Shown: piece after piece, positions 1 to 7,291 of the stretch
How positions within the stretch are numbered: the first letter of the stretch is position 1
How the letters are laid out: each line of letters opens with the position of its first letter
Assembly: GCF_014779665.1 (NCBI RefSeq)
Contig: NZ_JACXYY010000003.1
Span: forward strand, 1-64,000
Reading direction: 5' to 3'
DNA length: 64,000 nucleotides
From: Nocardioides hwasunensis
GTDB lineage: Bacteria; Actinomycetota; Actinomycetes; Propionibacteriales; Nocardioidaceae
Made by a program: the position numbers and the translations under genes
Notes under the pieces: model-generated
What the model was told of the DNA's origin: nothing
Databases searched by the model: none
What the model saw: the letters and a program-made list of their open reading frames with translations, nothing else

Positions 1-119
1 AGGCCATCGACGACCTGACCCCAGTCGAGGCCGAAGAACTTCACTACGCTGCAAGAAACCAGCTCACGCCGACCGGCTGAGCCACCAAACACAGCCTCCG
101 GAAATTCCGGGGCGGTTCA
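1..119 (+). mobile_element. Right end of an IS3-family insertion sequence
   Basis: The transposase reading frame ends at 80. The sequence at 92-119 (starting cagcctccgg, ending ggcggttca) reads on the minus strand as TGAACCGCCCC..., the usual TG-start terminal inverted repeat of actinobacterial IS3 elements. The element therefore ends at 119. The left part and the partner inverted repeat are outside the window. Confidence 0.6.
3..80 (+). CDS. IS3-family transposase, C-terminal 25 residues (partial)
   Basis: Only the last 25 codons before TGA are in the window. They read AIDDLTPVEAEELHYAARNQ and then five more residues. This matches the end of IS3-family OrfB (DDE) transposases, where a PxE-type motif precedes a tyrosine-containing tail. 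The catalytic DDE core lies to the left. The stop is 11 bases before the presumed terminal inverted repeat, as usual in these elements. Whether the full transposase is intact cannot be judged. Confidence 0.6.
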   Translation, partial: AIDDLTPVEAEELHYAARNQLTPTG

Positions 120-120
120 C

Positions 121-744
121 TCACGTGGTGGGCGTGTTGGGTGGCGTGGCTCGGTGACTGCGCGCGGCGTACTCGGTGATCGCGATGAGGGCGACGATGG
201 TTGCTGGTCCGGTGATGTTGGTGATGACGACGGCTGCGGTGATGGGCGCGAGGAGCGAGATAAGGATCGAGGTGGTGGCCTCGACCGCCAGGCCGGCCGC
301 CCACATCAGGGTCAGACGTGCATGCAGACGCCGCTGGGCGGGGTCAGTGTCGAGGCGAGCGTCGAATGCGTGGCGGTCGGCGGACAGGTCGCGGCGGATG
401 CGTGCGATGAGGGGACGGCTCCAGGTCAGCGACCACAGGGCGAACGCGGCGATGACGAGCGTAATGACGCCGTCCTTGACGAGGAGGACGCGCGCGTTGC
501 CGGTGAGCCACGCCAACGCGAACGACAGCCCGAACCGCAGCAGGACCAGGCCACCGAGCGCGTTGAACGGTTGCCCGCGAAGCCGGTCGACGGCCAGTGC
601 CAGCACACTGACAGCAGCAGAACCGGCCAGCGCCCAGACCGGTGACCACCCGGCAGCCACCAGCAGCAGGTAGGAGGCGATGGGCAGGACGACGTTCTGC
701 CCGACGCCCACCGCGGTGCCGACCCACTCCGGCCGACGGCTCAC
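121..744 (-). CDS. VC0807-like integral membrane protein
   Basis: 207 residues with about six hydrophobic segments (roughly 13-33, 36-55, 62-82, 85-105, 148-170, 175-195) and a basic loop near 108-145. The layout fits the VC0807 / septation-protein-A-like family of small membrane proteins, whose biochemical role is not settled. The GTG start at 744 overlaps the TGA of the marR gene (741-743), so translation is probably coupled. As last gene of a monooxygenase-MarR operon it may serve export or tolerance; that is inference. The stop sits two bases from the end of the IS3 element, so the operon's 3' flank was replaced by the insertion. Confidence 0.6.
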   Translation of the reverse strand: MSRRPEWVGTAVGVGQNVVLPIASYLLLVAAGWSPVWALAGSAAVSVLALAVDRLRGQPFNALGGLVLLRFGLSFALAWLTGNARVLLVKDGVITLVIAAFALWSLTWSRPLIARIRRDLSADRHAFDARLDTDPAQRRLHARLTLMWAAGLAVEATTSILISLLAPITAAVVITNITGPATIVALIAITEYAARSHRATPPNTPTT

Positions 745-1253
745 GGTTCTGAGCCAGACTCGGGCTCGGGTTCTGTCCCAGGCTCTTGCGCGACGAGGGC
801 GCTACGCAGCTTGGCGAGCAGGTGGCGCAGCTGGGTCGTCTCGTCCGTGTCGAGGCCGATCACATCCCTGCTAGCGAGGCTGGCGACCAGGGGGCGTACG
901 CGGGTCAGCACGTCGTGACCGTCGCGGGTGAGTCGGATGGGTGCCCGACGGCCCCGTCCTCGAGGGCCGTGACGCTCGACGAGTCCGCGCTGGACGAGCG
1001 AGTCGATGAGCGCGGCCATGGACTGGGGGCGGACGAGGATGGCACGGGCGAGGTCGGACGAGCTCAAGTCGTCGCCGTCGGCCAGCGCGCTCAGCACACC
1101 GAACTGCTGACCGTTCAGCCCCTCAACGGCGAAGATGGTGTCGAAGCGGCGGCGTGCCAGGTGCCCGACCTGGACGACCGGCCACAGCACCGGCGGCCAG
1201 ACCGCGGACGGCCCGGTCGTTGACTGCGCCGCGGGTCGGGACTGTCCGGTCAC
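741..1253 (-). CDS. MarR-family transcriptional regulator
   Basis: 170 residues. A winged helix-turn-helix core spans about residues 45-110 (LNGQQFGVLSALADGDDLSS, then a recognition helix around VRPQSMAALIDSLVQRGLVE), followed by the basic wing ([14 protein letters not shown]) typical of MarR proteins. The C-terminus is an acidic Glu/Pro/Ser tail. The GTG start at 1253 overlaps the TGA of the upstream monooxygenase gene. The frame stays open far upstream, but only this start gives a MarR-sized protein. MarR proteins are usually autorepressors released by phenolic or other small ligands. The probable operator is the palindrome at 2473-2492 in front of the operon. Confidence 0.8.
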   Translation of the reverse strand: MTGQSRPAAQSTTGPSAVWPPVLWPVVQVGHLARRRFDTIFAVEGLNGQQFGVLSALADGDDLSSSDLARAILVRPQSMAALIDSLVQRGLVERHGPRGRGRRAPIRLTRDGHDVLTRVRPLVASLASRDVIGLDTDETTQLRHLLAKLRSALVAQEPGTEPEPESGSEP

Positions 1254-2467
1254 GTGGTGCTCCGGGTCAGGGTGCGGTAGCCGTGGATGAGGTTCGTCGC
1301 GGCGGTGAGTGCCATCCCGGCGGCTGGTCCGCTGGTGCGGGCCACCCACGTGGCCGGTCCGAGGGATTCGCGGATCCGGGGGCGTGCGCGCCGATCCACC
1401 ACGTGGTGGTAGTCCGCCAGAGCGACCGGGAGGGTCACCGCGCCAGACGTGACCCGGTCTACGACACCAAGGAGGTCGGCGGCGTCCTCGATGGCGGTCG
1501 CGGCGGACTGGCCACCGGTGGGTGGCATGGCGTGGACCGCGTCGCCGAGGGCGGTGACGTTCGACGCCGGCCACCCGAACGTCGGCGCGGTCGGGTCGGA
1601 GGCGTGGAAGCGGTAGGTGCCGATCTGGTCGGGCGGGGTGGTGGACATCAGGTGCCGTGCCCACGGCGCCCACCCGCGAGTGCGTGCTGCGGCCTCGACC
1701 AGGTCTGGCAGCCGGCGCTCGGACGCGGCCCGGGTCAGGATGAGACCCCAGATCCAGGACGGCTCCTCGATGTGTGCCGGGCCCGCTCCTGGATCGACGT
1801 CTGCTGTCGCGGGGTCATGGCGGCTGAGGAACAGCCCGACGCCCCGCGGACCGAACGCAAGAGCGGGCCCCGCGGTGAGGTACGGCGGCGCCTTGCGGTC
1901 AATGGCTGCGACGTCGAGATGGCGGCCGGCCAGGCCCACGAGACCGATCGGTGCAGACGTGGGGCGGCCGGCAGCCTGGCTGGCGATCGCCGAGCCGACC
2001 CCGTCAGCAGCGACCATCAAGTCGCAGGCGACCTCCGTGCCGGACCGCGCGAGCACGCGGACCGACGAACCCTCTCGGACGAAGCCGGTGGCTTCCTCAC
2101 CAAGCCTCACGTGGGCGTCCAGGCCTGTCGCGAGCGTGACACGCAGCGGGCGTCGGCCAACCAGCATGTGCCGGCCCCCCTCGGGCTTCACGCGCCCGAG
2201 CAGGCGCAGCTGCCGATCCGCGAGGTGCATCGCCGTGAACGACTCCGGCCCCGCGCTGGCAGCGCGCAGGGACTGCCACACCATGGGCGGCAGCTCGCGC
2301 GCGAGGGAATCGACTGCGCTCGTGCCCAGATGCAGGCGATAGCCACCCGTGTGCGCGAGGTCGGTGTCTCGCTCGAGCACGACAACGTCGAGTCCGCGCC
2401 TGACAAGCCCCTGCGCGAGCGCAAGCCCACCGATGCCGGCACCGACCACGACGACTCGCATCCTCAC
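1250..2467 (-). CDS. FAD-dependent monooxygenase (PF01494 type)
   Basis: 405 residues. The N-terminus carries the Rossmann motif GAGIGGLALAQGL followed by an acidic residue that binds the adenosine ribose (VVVLERD). The second FAD motif (GDAVHAMPPTGGQSAATAIE) lies near residue 295. These are the marks of single-component flavin hydroxylases such as TetX, PHBH and UbiH, which hydroxylate aromatic or polycyclic compounds using NAD(P)H and O2. Substrate is unknown. Linked to marR and a membrane gene by overlapping stop/start codons, it looks like an inducible detoxification or resistance operon. The start is GTG at 2467 or ATG at 2461. Confidence 0.8.
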   Translation of the reverse strand: MRMRVVVVGAGIGGLALAQGLVRRGLDVVVLERDTDLAHTGGYRLHLGTSAVDSLARELPPMVWQSLRAASAGPESFTAMHLADRQLRLLGRVKPEGGRHMLVGRRPLRVTLATGLDAHVRLGEEATGFVREGSSVRVLARSGTEVACDLMVAADGVGSAIASQAAGRPTSAPIGLVGLAGRHLDVAAIDRKAPPYLTAGPALAFGPRGVGLFLSRHDPATADVDPGAGPAHIEEPSWIWGLILTRAASERRLPDLVEAAARTRGWAPWARHLMSTTPPDQIGTYRFHASDPTAPTFGWPASNVTALGDAVHAMPPTGGQSAATAIEDAADLLGVVDRVTSGAVTLPVALADYHHVVDRRARPRIRESLGPATWVARTSGPAAGMALTAATNLIHGYRTLTRSTT

Positions 2468-2472
2468 ACGAT

Positions 2473-2492
2473 AGTTTCAGTATGCTGAAACT
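2473..2492. promoter_or_regulatory. Palindromic operator of the monooxygenase-marR operon
   Basis: Arms AGTTTCAG (2473-2480) and CTGAAACT (2485-2492) are perfect inverted repeats around a 4-base spacer. The site begins only 6 bases upstream of the first start codon of the minus-strand operon. It is AT-rich compared with its surroundings. Position and symmetry fit a MarR dimer site overlapping the promoter of a leaderless or nearly leaderless transcript. Confidence 0.6.
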
Positions 2493-3097
2493 GTCGAGAG
2501 CGGTTCAGATCGCCACTGGTCGCGACTCACCGCTCACAGCCGTCGCGGCGCACGCACATCCGGACATCGGCAGATCCGGTCGCTCGCCCAGGTGCAAGGC
2601 GGTGAGCCCACCCTGGCCCGGCTCGAACGGGCAGCCTCCCTCTCCGCGTGCTGGGCGGCGCTGTGGGGTGCAGCCACCGCCTAGGGCAAGGTCTGATGGA
2701 AGGTAGCTCGGCGGGCGCGGGAGAGGCCACCGCGTTTCCGCAATTGGAGGATGCGGACGTTCATCGCGGTCACGGACAGGAGCGCGGTGATTGGCGACGT
2801 TGGCGGGTCCGCGGGCGTCGCGCGGGGCCTTCGTACGACCCCCCGCCTTGCACCTGCCGGTGGTCGAGTTCGACCTGGATCGGAACCGACAGCGGGATGA
2901 GTGGCGGGGGAGCGCGTGCGACTTGAGTCGTGGACCGTTTATGGACCGTAAACACTCTCGAAAATGCTCAAACTGCGACCGATTCAGTCAACGCAAACGG
3001 GCCGCCCTGACGCCGGCGTTCCGCGTCTTCGCAGGTCAGGGCCCTCTCCCGCAAGAGAAGTCAAAAGATGGACGGCCGTCGAAAGTGCGCGTTGAGT
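2493..3097. other. Intergenic stretch without a supported gene
   Basis: No reading frame here shows a recognisable domain or convincing start. The part from about 2930 is less GC-rich than the rest and holds a short direct repeat (see 2931-2953). A frame ending at about 2684 might be the tail of a decayed gene, but I cannot identify it. Confidence 0.5.
2931..2953. repeat. TGGACCGT direct repeat with GTTTA/TAAAC inverted arms
   Basis: TGGACCGT occurs at 2931-2938 and again at 2942-2949. GTTTA (2937-2941) and TAAAC (2949-2953) form an inverted repeat around the second copy. Short repeated sites about 150 bases inside an att core are typical arm-type binding sites for tyrosine integrases or their excision factors. 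That role is inference. Confidence 0.4.
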
Positions 3098-3135
3098 GTC
3101 AGGGGGTTGCAGGTTCAAATCCTGTCAGCCCGACC
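3098..3135 (+). other. attR core: 3' half of a tRNA-Pro gene
   Basis: 38 bases that fold as the 3' side of a tRNA: anticodon-stem 3' strand GTCAG, variable loop, T arm (GCAGG stem, TTCAAAT loop, CCTGT stem), acceptor strand CAGCCCG, discriminator A and CC. No matching acceptor 5' strand (CGGGCTG) or D arm lies upstream. The body matches my recollection of actinobacterial tRNA-Pro(GGG) genes. A terminator follows at once, so this is the native downstream flank, with the complete tRNA expected at the island's left end. Confidence 0.65.
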
Positions 3136-3141
3136 GAGTGG

Positions 3142-3177
3142 AAGCCCCTGACCTGCGGAGACGTGGGTCAGGGGCTT
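3142..3177 (+). terminator. tRNA terminator downstream of attR
   Basis: A perfect 12-bp stem (AAGCCCCTGACC at 3142-3153, GGTCAGGGGCTT at 3166-3177) with a 12-base loop, followed by TCTTCGTT. It sits 6 bases after the tRNA fragment, where the original tRNA-Pro transcript would end. Confidence 0.85.
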
Positions 3178-3493
3178 CTTCGTTCGTGAGCGGACCAGCC
3201 AGGTGGCATGTTGACATCACGAACACGTGGCGCAAGCCGATGCTGCACCTGTCGCCTCGGGGAAGACCGACGGTCACCAGACGCGGCTGCAACGCTCTGG
3301 ATGAGGACGTGAGCGTCCCGCCCGAGATGCTGCTCGGGCGGATGTCTGAAGGTGCCGGTGGTCCGGAGGCCCCGTCCAGACTCGTGGCCCGGGGATGGTG
3401 CGGACCGCTCCGCACTCCGTGCGGGAAGAGGGGCGGGCGGGATGTGCGCGACCTGCTCAACCGGCGGGCGGACGATGGAGTGTGCAGGTGGTG
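3178..3493. other. Intergenic stretch without a supported gene
   Basis: 316 bases between the tRNA terminator and the end of the minus-strand dehydratase. No open frame shows a recognisable product. A hyphenated GC-rich inverted sequence (cgtcccgcccgagatgctgctcgggcgg, written here as arms CCGCCCGAG / CTCGGGCGG, about 3317-3342) could form a hairpin. Confidence 0.4.
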
Positions 3494-4426
3494 TCAGATG
3501 AGCGTCGCCGGGTCGGTGTTGGCGCCGCACACGACGACGGCGACGCGCTCGCCGGAGGAGGGGACGTAGGCACCGGAGAGCAGGGCGGCGTAGGTGGTGG
3601 CGGCGCCGTGCTCGGAGGCGACGCGGAAGTCGTCCCAGAGTCGCTGGCGTGCGGCGACGATGTCGTCCTCGTCGACCAGCACCGACACCGGGGCGTCGGC
3701 CAGCGCCGCCTCGAAGGCCAGGTCGCCGATGCGACGGGCGCCGAGCGAGTCCGCGGCCACGCCGGACACCTCGACGTCGACGGGGCGCCCGGCGGCGATC
3801 GCGCGGTGCAGCGTAGGAGCCAGGACGGGCTCGACGGCCACGACGCGCGCCCGTCCGCGGACTGCGGCGGCGATGCCGGCGTACAGCCCTCCACCGCCGA
3901 CGGCGACCACGATCGTGTCGATGGTCGGTTCGTCGTCGAGGATCTCCTCCGCGAGGGTGCCGGCGCCGGCCGCGACGTCGGGCTGGTCGTAGGCGTGCGC
4001 GAAGGTGGCTCCCTGGACGTCCGCGAACGCGGTCGCGGCGCCGTAGGCCTCGGCGTACTCACGGCCCGACCGCCGCACGAGGGCGCCGTAGCCCTCGATG
4101 CGGGCGATCTTCACCGCGGGCGCGGTCTCGGGGACGAAGACGGTGGCGCGGATCCCGAGCTCGCGGGCGGCGAAGGCCTGGGCCAGTCCCGCATTGCCGC
4201 CGGACGCCACCACGACGCCCGCCTCGCCCAGCTCTCCGCGCTCGCGCGCCGCGAGCTGTCGGTTGAACGCGCCGCGGGTCTTGAAGACACCGCAGTGCTG
4301 GAGGTGCTCGAGCTTGAGCCACACCTGGCTGGGAGCACCAGTGGCGGGAGCGAGCAGGGGAGTATGGCGCACGCGGCCGTCGATCCGGGCCTGCGCTGCG
4401 AGGACGTCGTCCCGGGTGAGAGTCAC
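3494..4426 (-). CDS. PLP-dependent serine/threonine dehydratase family enzyme
   Basis: 310 residues. Fold-type II PLP enzyme: the Schiff-base lysine is in the motif FKTRGAFN (about residue 51), the substrate-loop motif is ASGGNAGLA, and the phosphate-binding glycine loop is VGGGGLYAGIAAAV. These are the marks of threonine/serine dehydratases, which deaminate L-Thr or L-Ser to 2-oxoacids; some relatives are racemases. There is no C-terminal ACT domain, so it is more like a catabolic or serine-type enzyme than allosteric IlvA. The GTG start at 4426 is chosen because homologous sequence begins there. It is followed 32 bases upstream by an unrelated permease gene on the same strand. Confidence 0.8.
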   Translation of the reverse strand: MTLTRDDVLAAQARIDGRVRHTPLLAPATGAPSQVWLKLEHLQHCGVFKTRGAFNRQLAARERGELGEAGVVVASGGNAGLAQAFAARELGIRATVFVPETAPAVKIARIEGYGALVRRSGREYAEAYGAATAFADVQGATFAHAYDQPDVAAGAGTLAEEILDDEPTIDTIVVAVGGGGLYAGIAAAVRGRARVVAVEPVLAPTLHRAIAAGRPVDVEVSGVAADSLGARRIGDLAFEAALADAPVSVLVDEDDIVAARQRLWDDFRVASEHGAATTYAALLSGAYVPSSGERVAVVVCGANTDPATLI

Positions 4427-4458
4427 CGGTGCAGTATCCCGAGGCGTGGCACGTGCTG

Positions 4459-5547
4459 TCAGCGCAGGGTCAGGGTCGCCGTCGTGACCACGAGCACCGC
4501 GCAGATCGCGCCCCACCCGGCCAGTCGCAGCAGCGGGATCCGCAGGCCGGCCGAGCGGCACCGCTGGAGCCACAGCAGCGTGGCGAGGGAGGCCCAGGGG
4601 GTGACGAGGGCGCCGGCGTTGACGCCGATGAGCGTGGCCACGAGACGGCGTACGTCGTCGGCGGCCGCGGGCTCGACGAGCAGGTAGGCCGGCAGGTTGT
4701 TGACGAGGTTGGCCGTCACCGCGGAGGCGCCGGAGAGGTGCAGCAGGTCGAGCGTCCGCAGGCCGGTGCCGAAGGCAGGTCGCAACCAGTCGAGGAGCCC
4801 CTCGGCCTGGGCGATCCTCAGCAGGCCGGCGACGACGAGGAAGACGCCCGCCATCAGCCACGGTGGGCGTACTTCGCGGAGCATGGCGGGGGACCGCCAG
4901 GCCGTGGCGGCCAGCAGGACGACCGCAGATCCCGTGGCGACCGCGGCGGGCTCCAGCCCGATGGCGAACAGCGGCCCGATGGCCAGGCAGACGACGCCGC
5001 CGACGACGAGCAGGACGCGGTCGTGGGGCTCGGCCGGCGGGTCCACGGCGTAGGTCCCGCGCAGCGCCCGTCGCTGGAGGACGGCGATGAGCAGCAGGGT
5101 GACCACGATCGCGGTCACGGCCGGCACGGCCGCGGTCCGGACGTAGTCACCGTGCCCGGCCCCGAGGTCCGCGAAGCGGTGCACGGCGAGCAGGTTGGTG
5201 AGGTTCGAGACGGGGAGCAGCAGCGAGCCGGTGTTGGCGATCCAGAGCGTGGTGAGGGCGAACGGCATCGGCGCGATCCCGGTCTGCTGGGCGATCGCCA
5301 GCCCGACGGGTGTGAGGAGCACGGCGGTCGTGTCGAGGCTCATCACGATCGTGCACACCACGGCGAGCGCGGCGAAGGTGAGCCAGAGCAGCAGCACCCG
5401 GTGCCGCGCGCGCCGGGCCATCGCGTGCGCAGCGACGTCGAAGACCCCGGCGAGCTGGGCGATCTCGGCGGTGACGGTGATCGCCAGCAGGAAGACCGCG
5501 ACGGGGAGGACCTGGGCGACGACGGGGTGGAGGACCTCGGACGGCAC
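4459..5547 (-). CDS. ArsB/NhaD (SLC13-like) ion transporter superfamily permease
   Basis: 362 residues, about 10 hydrophobic segments. Two family-typical inverted-repeat motifs are visible: NTGSLLLPVSNLTNLLA in the first half and ASAVTANLVNNLPAYLL in the second. These discontinuous-helix motifs mark the ion transporter superfamily (ArsB, NhaD, DASS). The substrate may be an anion such as arsenite, sulfate or a dicarboxylate. The GTG start at 5547 lies 6 bases after the sulfatase stop, so the two genes are probably one operon. With a sulfatase upstream, transport of the released sulfate or acid is a tempting guess, but the sequence alone does not show it. Confidence 0.7.
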   Translation of the reverse strand: MPSEVLHPVVAQVLPVAVFLLAITVTAEIAQLAGVFDVAAHAMARRARHRVLLLWLTFAALAVVCTIVMSLDTTAVLLTPVGLAIAQQTGIAPMPFALTTLWIANTGSLLLPVSNLTNLLAVHRFADLGAGHGDYVRTAAVPAVTAIVVTLLLIAVLQRRALRGTYAVDPPAEPHDRVLLVVGGVVCLAIGPLFAIGLEPAAVATGSAVVLLAATAWRSPAMLREVRPPWLMAGVFLVVAGLLRIAQAEGLLDWLRPAFGTGLRTLDLLHLSGASAVTANLVNNLPAYLLVEPAAADDVRRLVATLIGVNAGALVTPWASLATLLWLQRCRSAGLRIPLLRLAGWGAICAVLVVTTATLTLR

Positions 5548-5552
5548 GGTGA

Positions 5553-7064
5553 TCAGGATGACGGCTCGGGCATGGGATCGGGGAGGGGGCCCCAGATCTG
5601 GTTGCAGGCCGTGCCCGCGCAGGCGACCATCTGCGTCCGCCTCTGCTCGAGCGCGTCTCGTACGCCGGCGTAGCGGGGGTCGTCGACCACGTTGGTCATC
5701 TCGTCGGGGTCGACGAGGTGGTCGTAGAGGAAGGCGTCGTGGCCGTCGGTGCCGTAGACGTAGCGCTCGGTGCGCACGCCGCGGTGCGACCACCCGTCAC
5801 CGAGGGTCCGGCCGGTCTGGACGAGCGTGGTGTCCCGGAACTCCTGGCTGCCGTCGCCGAGGAGGGTGGGCGCCAGGGAGGTGCCGTCGATCGTCCACTG
5901 CGGGCGTACGCCGGCGAGGTCGGCCAGCGTGGCCGGGAGGTCGACCAGCGTCACCGGCAGGTCGGAGGTGGTGCCCGGGGCGATGCCGGGGCCACGGACG
6001 ACGAGCGGGACCTGCAGGGCCTCGTCGGTGAGCACGTCCTTGCCGACGTAGCGGTGCTCCCCGAGCGAGTAGCCGTTGTCGGAGGAGAAGACGATGTAGG
6101 TGTGGTCGAGCTCGCCCTCGTCCTGGAGCGTGCGCACCAGGGACCCGACGGCACGGTCGACGGACTGCAGCGCCTCCAGTCGCGCGGTGTCCTCGGCCTC
6201 CACCTCCTCGGGCAGGACGGGATCCGCGTTGCGGAGGTAGCGCGGCTGGTCGCTGACGTCGACCTCGTTGAAGGCGGGGTCGTCGAACGAGGCGGGTCGC
6301 TGGTGGCGGAACGTCCCGCGGTCCTGCGGCGCGGCCGGCGGCAGGCTGCGGCCGCCCTCGGGGGTGATCCGGTAGTGCGGCGCGACGTGCCAGGCGTAGA
6401 CGACGAACGGGTCGTCGGTGGCGGCGAAGTCGCGGATGGCCCGGTTGGCGTGGTCCTCGATGACCGAGGTGATGTAGTCGCCCTCGTAGCGAGTCGGCGT
6501 GCCGTCGCCGGTCATCGAGAAGTTCACGTAGTCGTAGACCCCGCGGGTCAGCGCGTCCCAGCGGGTCCACCCGGCCGGACGTACGTCGTGGGGGCCGTAG
6601 CCGTTGAGGAACTTGCCGGTGAAGCTGGTGTGGTAGCCGGCGTCGCGGAACCAGGTGCTGGCCTCCTGCGTGGGGTCGAGGGCCTGGAAGCCGCCGTGCA
6701 CCCCGCGGTTGTGCTGGACGCCGTTGTTCTGGGCGTACTGCCCGGTGACGAGCTGCGCGCGAGCCGGGCAGCACAGCGGGTGCGGCGAGATCGCGTCGGT
6801 GAACTCCATGCCCTGGTCGACCAGGAGCGACTGCGTGATCGGCATGTGGTCGAGGTCGTCGTCGCGCATGTCGTCGGTGAGGACGAACACGATGTTGGGT
6901 CGCTCCGGCTCCTCCGTGGCGGACGGCGCCTGGGTGCCCTGCGCCATGCGCACCGCCGCGGTTGCCGCATCATCGGCGTCGTCCTCGAAGGCCGTGACCG
7001 TCGCGAGGGTGGCCACGAGGACGACCAGCAGTGCAGCCGCGACCGACCGTGCCCACGCTCGCAT
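5553..7064 (-). CDS. Secreted type I (formylglycine) sulfatase
   Basis: 503 residues. An N-terminal signal segment (about 5-25, AAALLVVLVATLATVTAF) implies export. The sulfatase metal-binding start NIVFVLTDDMRDDD (about 57-70) is followed by the nucleophile motif CCPAR (Cys98 to Arg102, C-x-P-x-R), where the first Cys is converted to formylglycine by a maturase. A second metal motif (SSDNGYSLGEH) lies near 325. The family hydrolyses sulfate esters of glycans or other substrates; the substrate is unknown. ATG 7064 is chosen over ATG 7073 because a GAGGA ribosome site lies 9 bases before it. Probably cotranscribed with the downstream permease. Confidence 0.85.
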   Translation of the reverse strand: MRAWARSVAAALLVVLVATLATVTAFEDDADDAATAAVRMAQGTQAPSATEEPERPNIVFVLTDDMRDDDLDHMPITQSLLVDQGMEFTDAISPHPLCCPARAQLVTGQYAQNNGVQHNRGVHGGFQALDPTQEASTWFRDAGYHTSFTGKFLNGYGPHDVRPAGWTRWDALTRGVYDYVNFSMTGDGTPTRYEGDYITSVIEDHANRAIRDFAATDDPFVVYAWHVAPHYRITPEGGRSLPPAAPQDRGTFRHQRPASFDDPAFNEVDVSDQPRYLRNADPVLPEEVEAEDTARLEALQSVDRAVGSLVRTLQDEGELDHTYIVFSSDNGYSLGEHRYVGKDVLTDEALQVPLVVRGPGIAPGTTSDLPVTLVDLPATLADLAGVRPQWTIDGTSLAPTLLGDGSQEFRDTTLVQTGRTLGDGWSHRGVRTERYVYGTDGHDAFLYDHLVDPDEMTNVVDDPRYAGVRDALEQRRTQMVACAGTACNQIWGPLPDPMPEPSS

Positions 7065-7291
7065 GTACGTCATTCCTCGCCGGGTCCGTGGTGGACCTGT
7101 CTCTCGCCCCAGTGTGCGGCAAGAGTAGGTGGCCGGGGTGGGGCTCCCCAAAGCGACACGACGAGTGGGGCCAACCTGGTCCGACCCGTTACGCTGAGGC
7201 CTCGCCGACGCACGGATCCACGACCAGGAAGAGCACCAGCGCCGACCATGGACGGTAGTCAAAGTCCCAGCACGACCGCACTGAACCTCGG

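Larger units (their letters stand above)
1..3135. mobile_element. Right-hand part of a putative tRNA-Pro-integrated island
   Basis: The stretch starts inside an IS3-type element and ends in a tRNA-Pro 3' half that lacks a 5' half but is followed by a perfect terminator. This is the structure left when an integrase inserts at a tRNA 3' end. Cargo is one three-gene operon (FAD monooxygenase, MarR, membrane protein). No integrase gene is visible; it may lie left of the window or be lost. The island's left edge is outside the window, so its size is unknown. Inference from the att structure. Confidence 0.5.

Noticed and set aside
741..1673. Reading the MarR frame as a 310-residue protein
   Set aside because: The upstream 140 codons lie antisense-in-frame over the monooxygenase gene and have Arg/Pro/His-rich shadow composition. 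A GTG start at 1253 overlapping the stop gives a normal MarR protein.
2482..2706. Plus-strand frame starting inside the palindrome at 2473-2492
   Set aside because: No domain, odd Ser/Arg/Pro composition and no ribosome site. Treated as non-coding.
3061..3135. A complete tRNA gene ending at 3135
   Set aside because: No CGGGCTG acceptor 5' strand or D arm lies in the 40 bases upstream, and the anticodon loop does not fit. Only the 3' half is present.
4429..5673. Long plus-strand frame opposite the permease gene
   Set aside because: Composition (Asp/Gly/Gln/Arg repeats) is the usual mirror of a GC-rich gene on the other strand; no motif.
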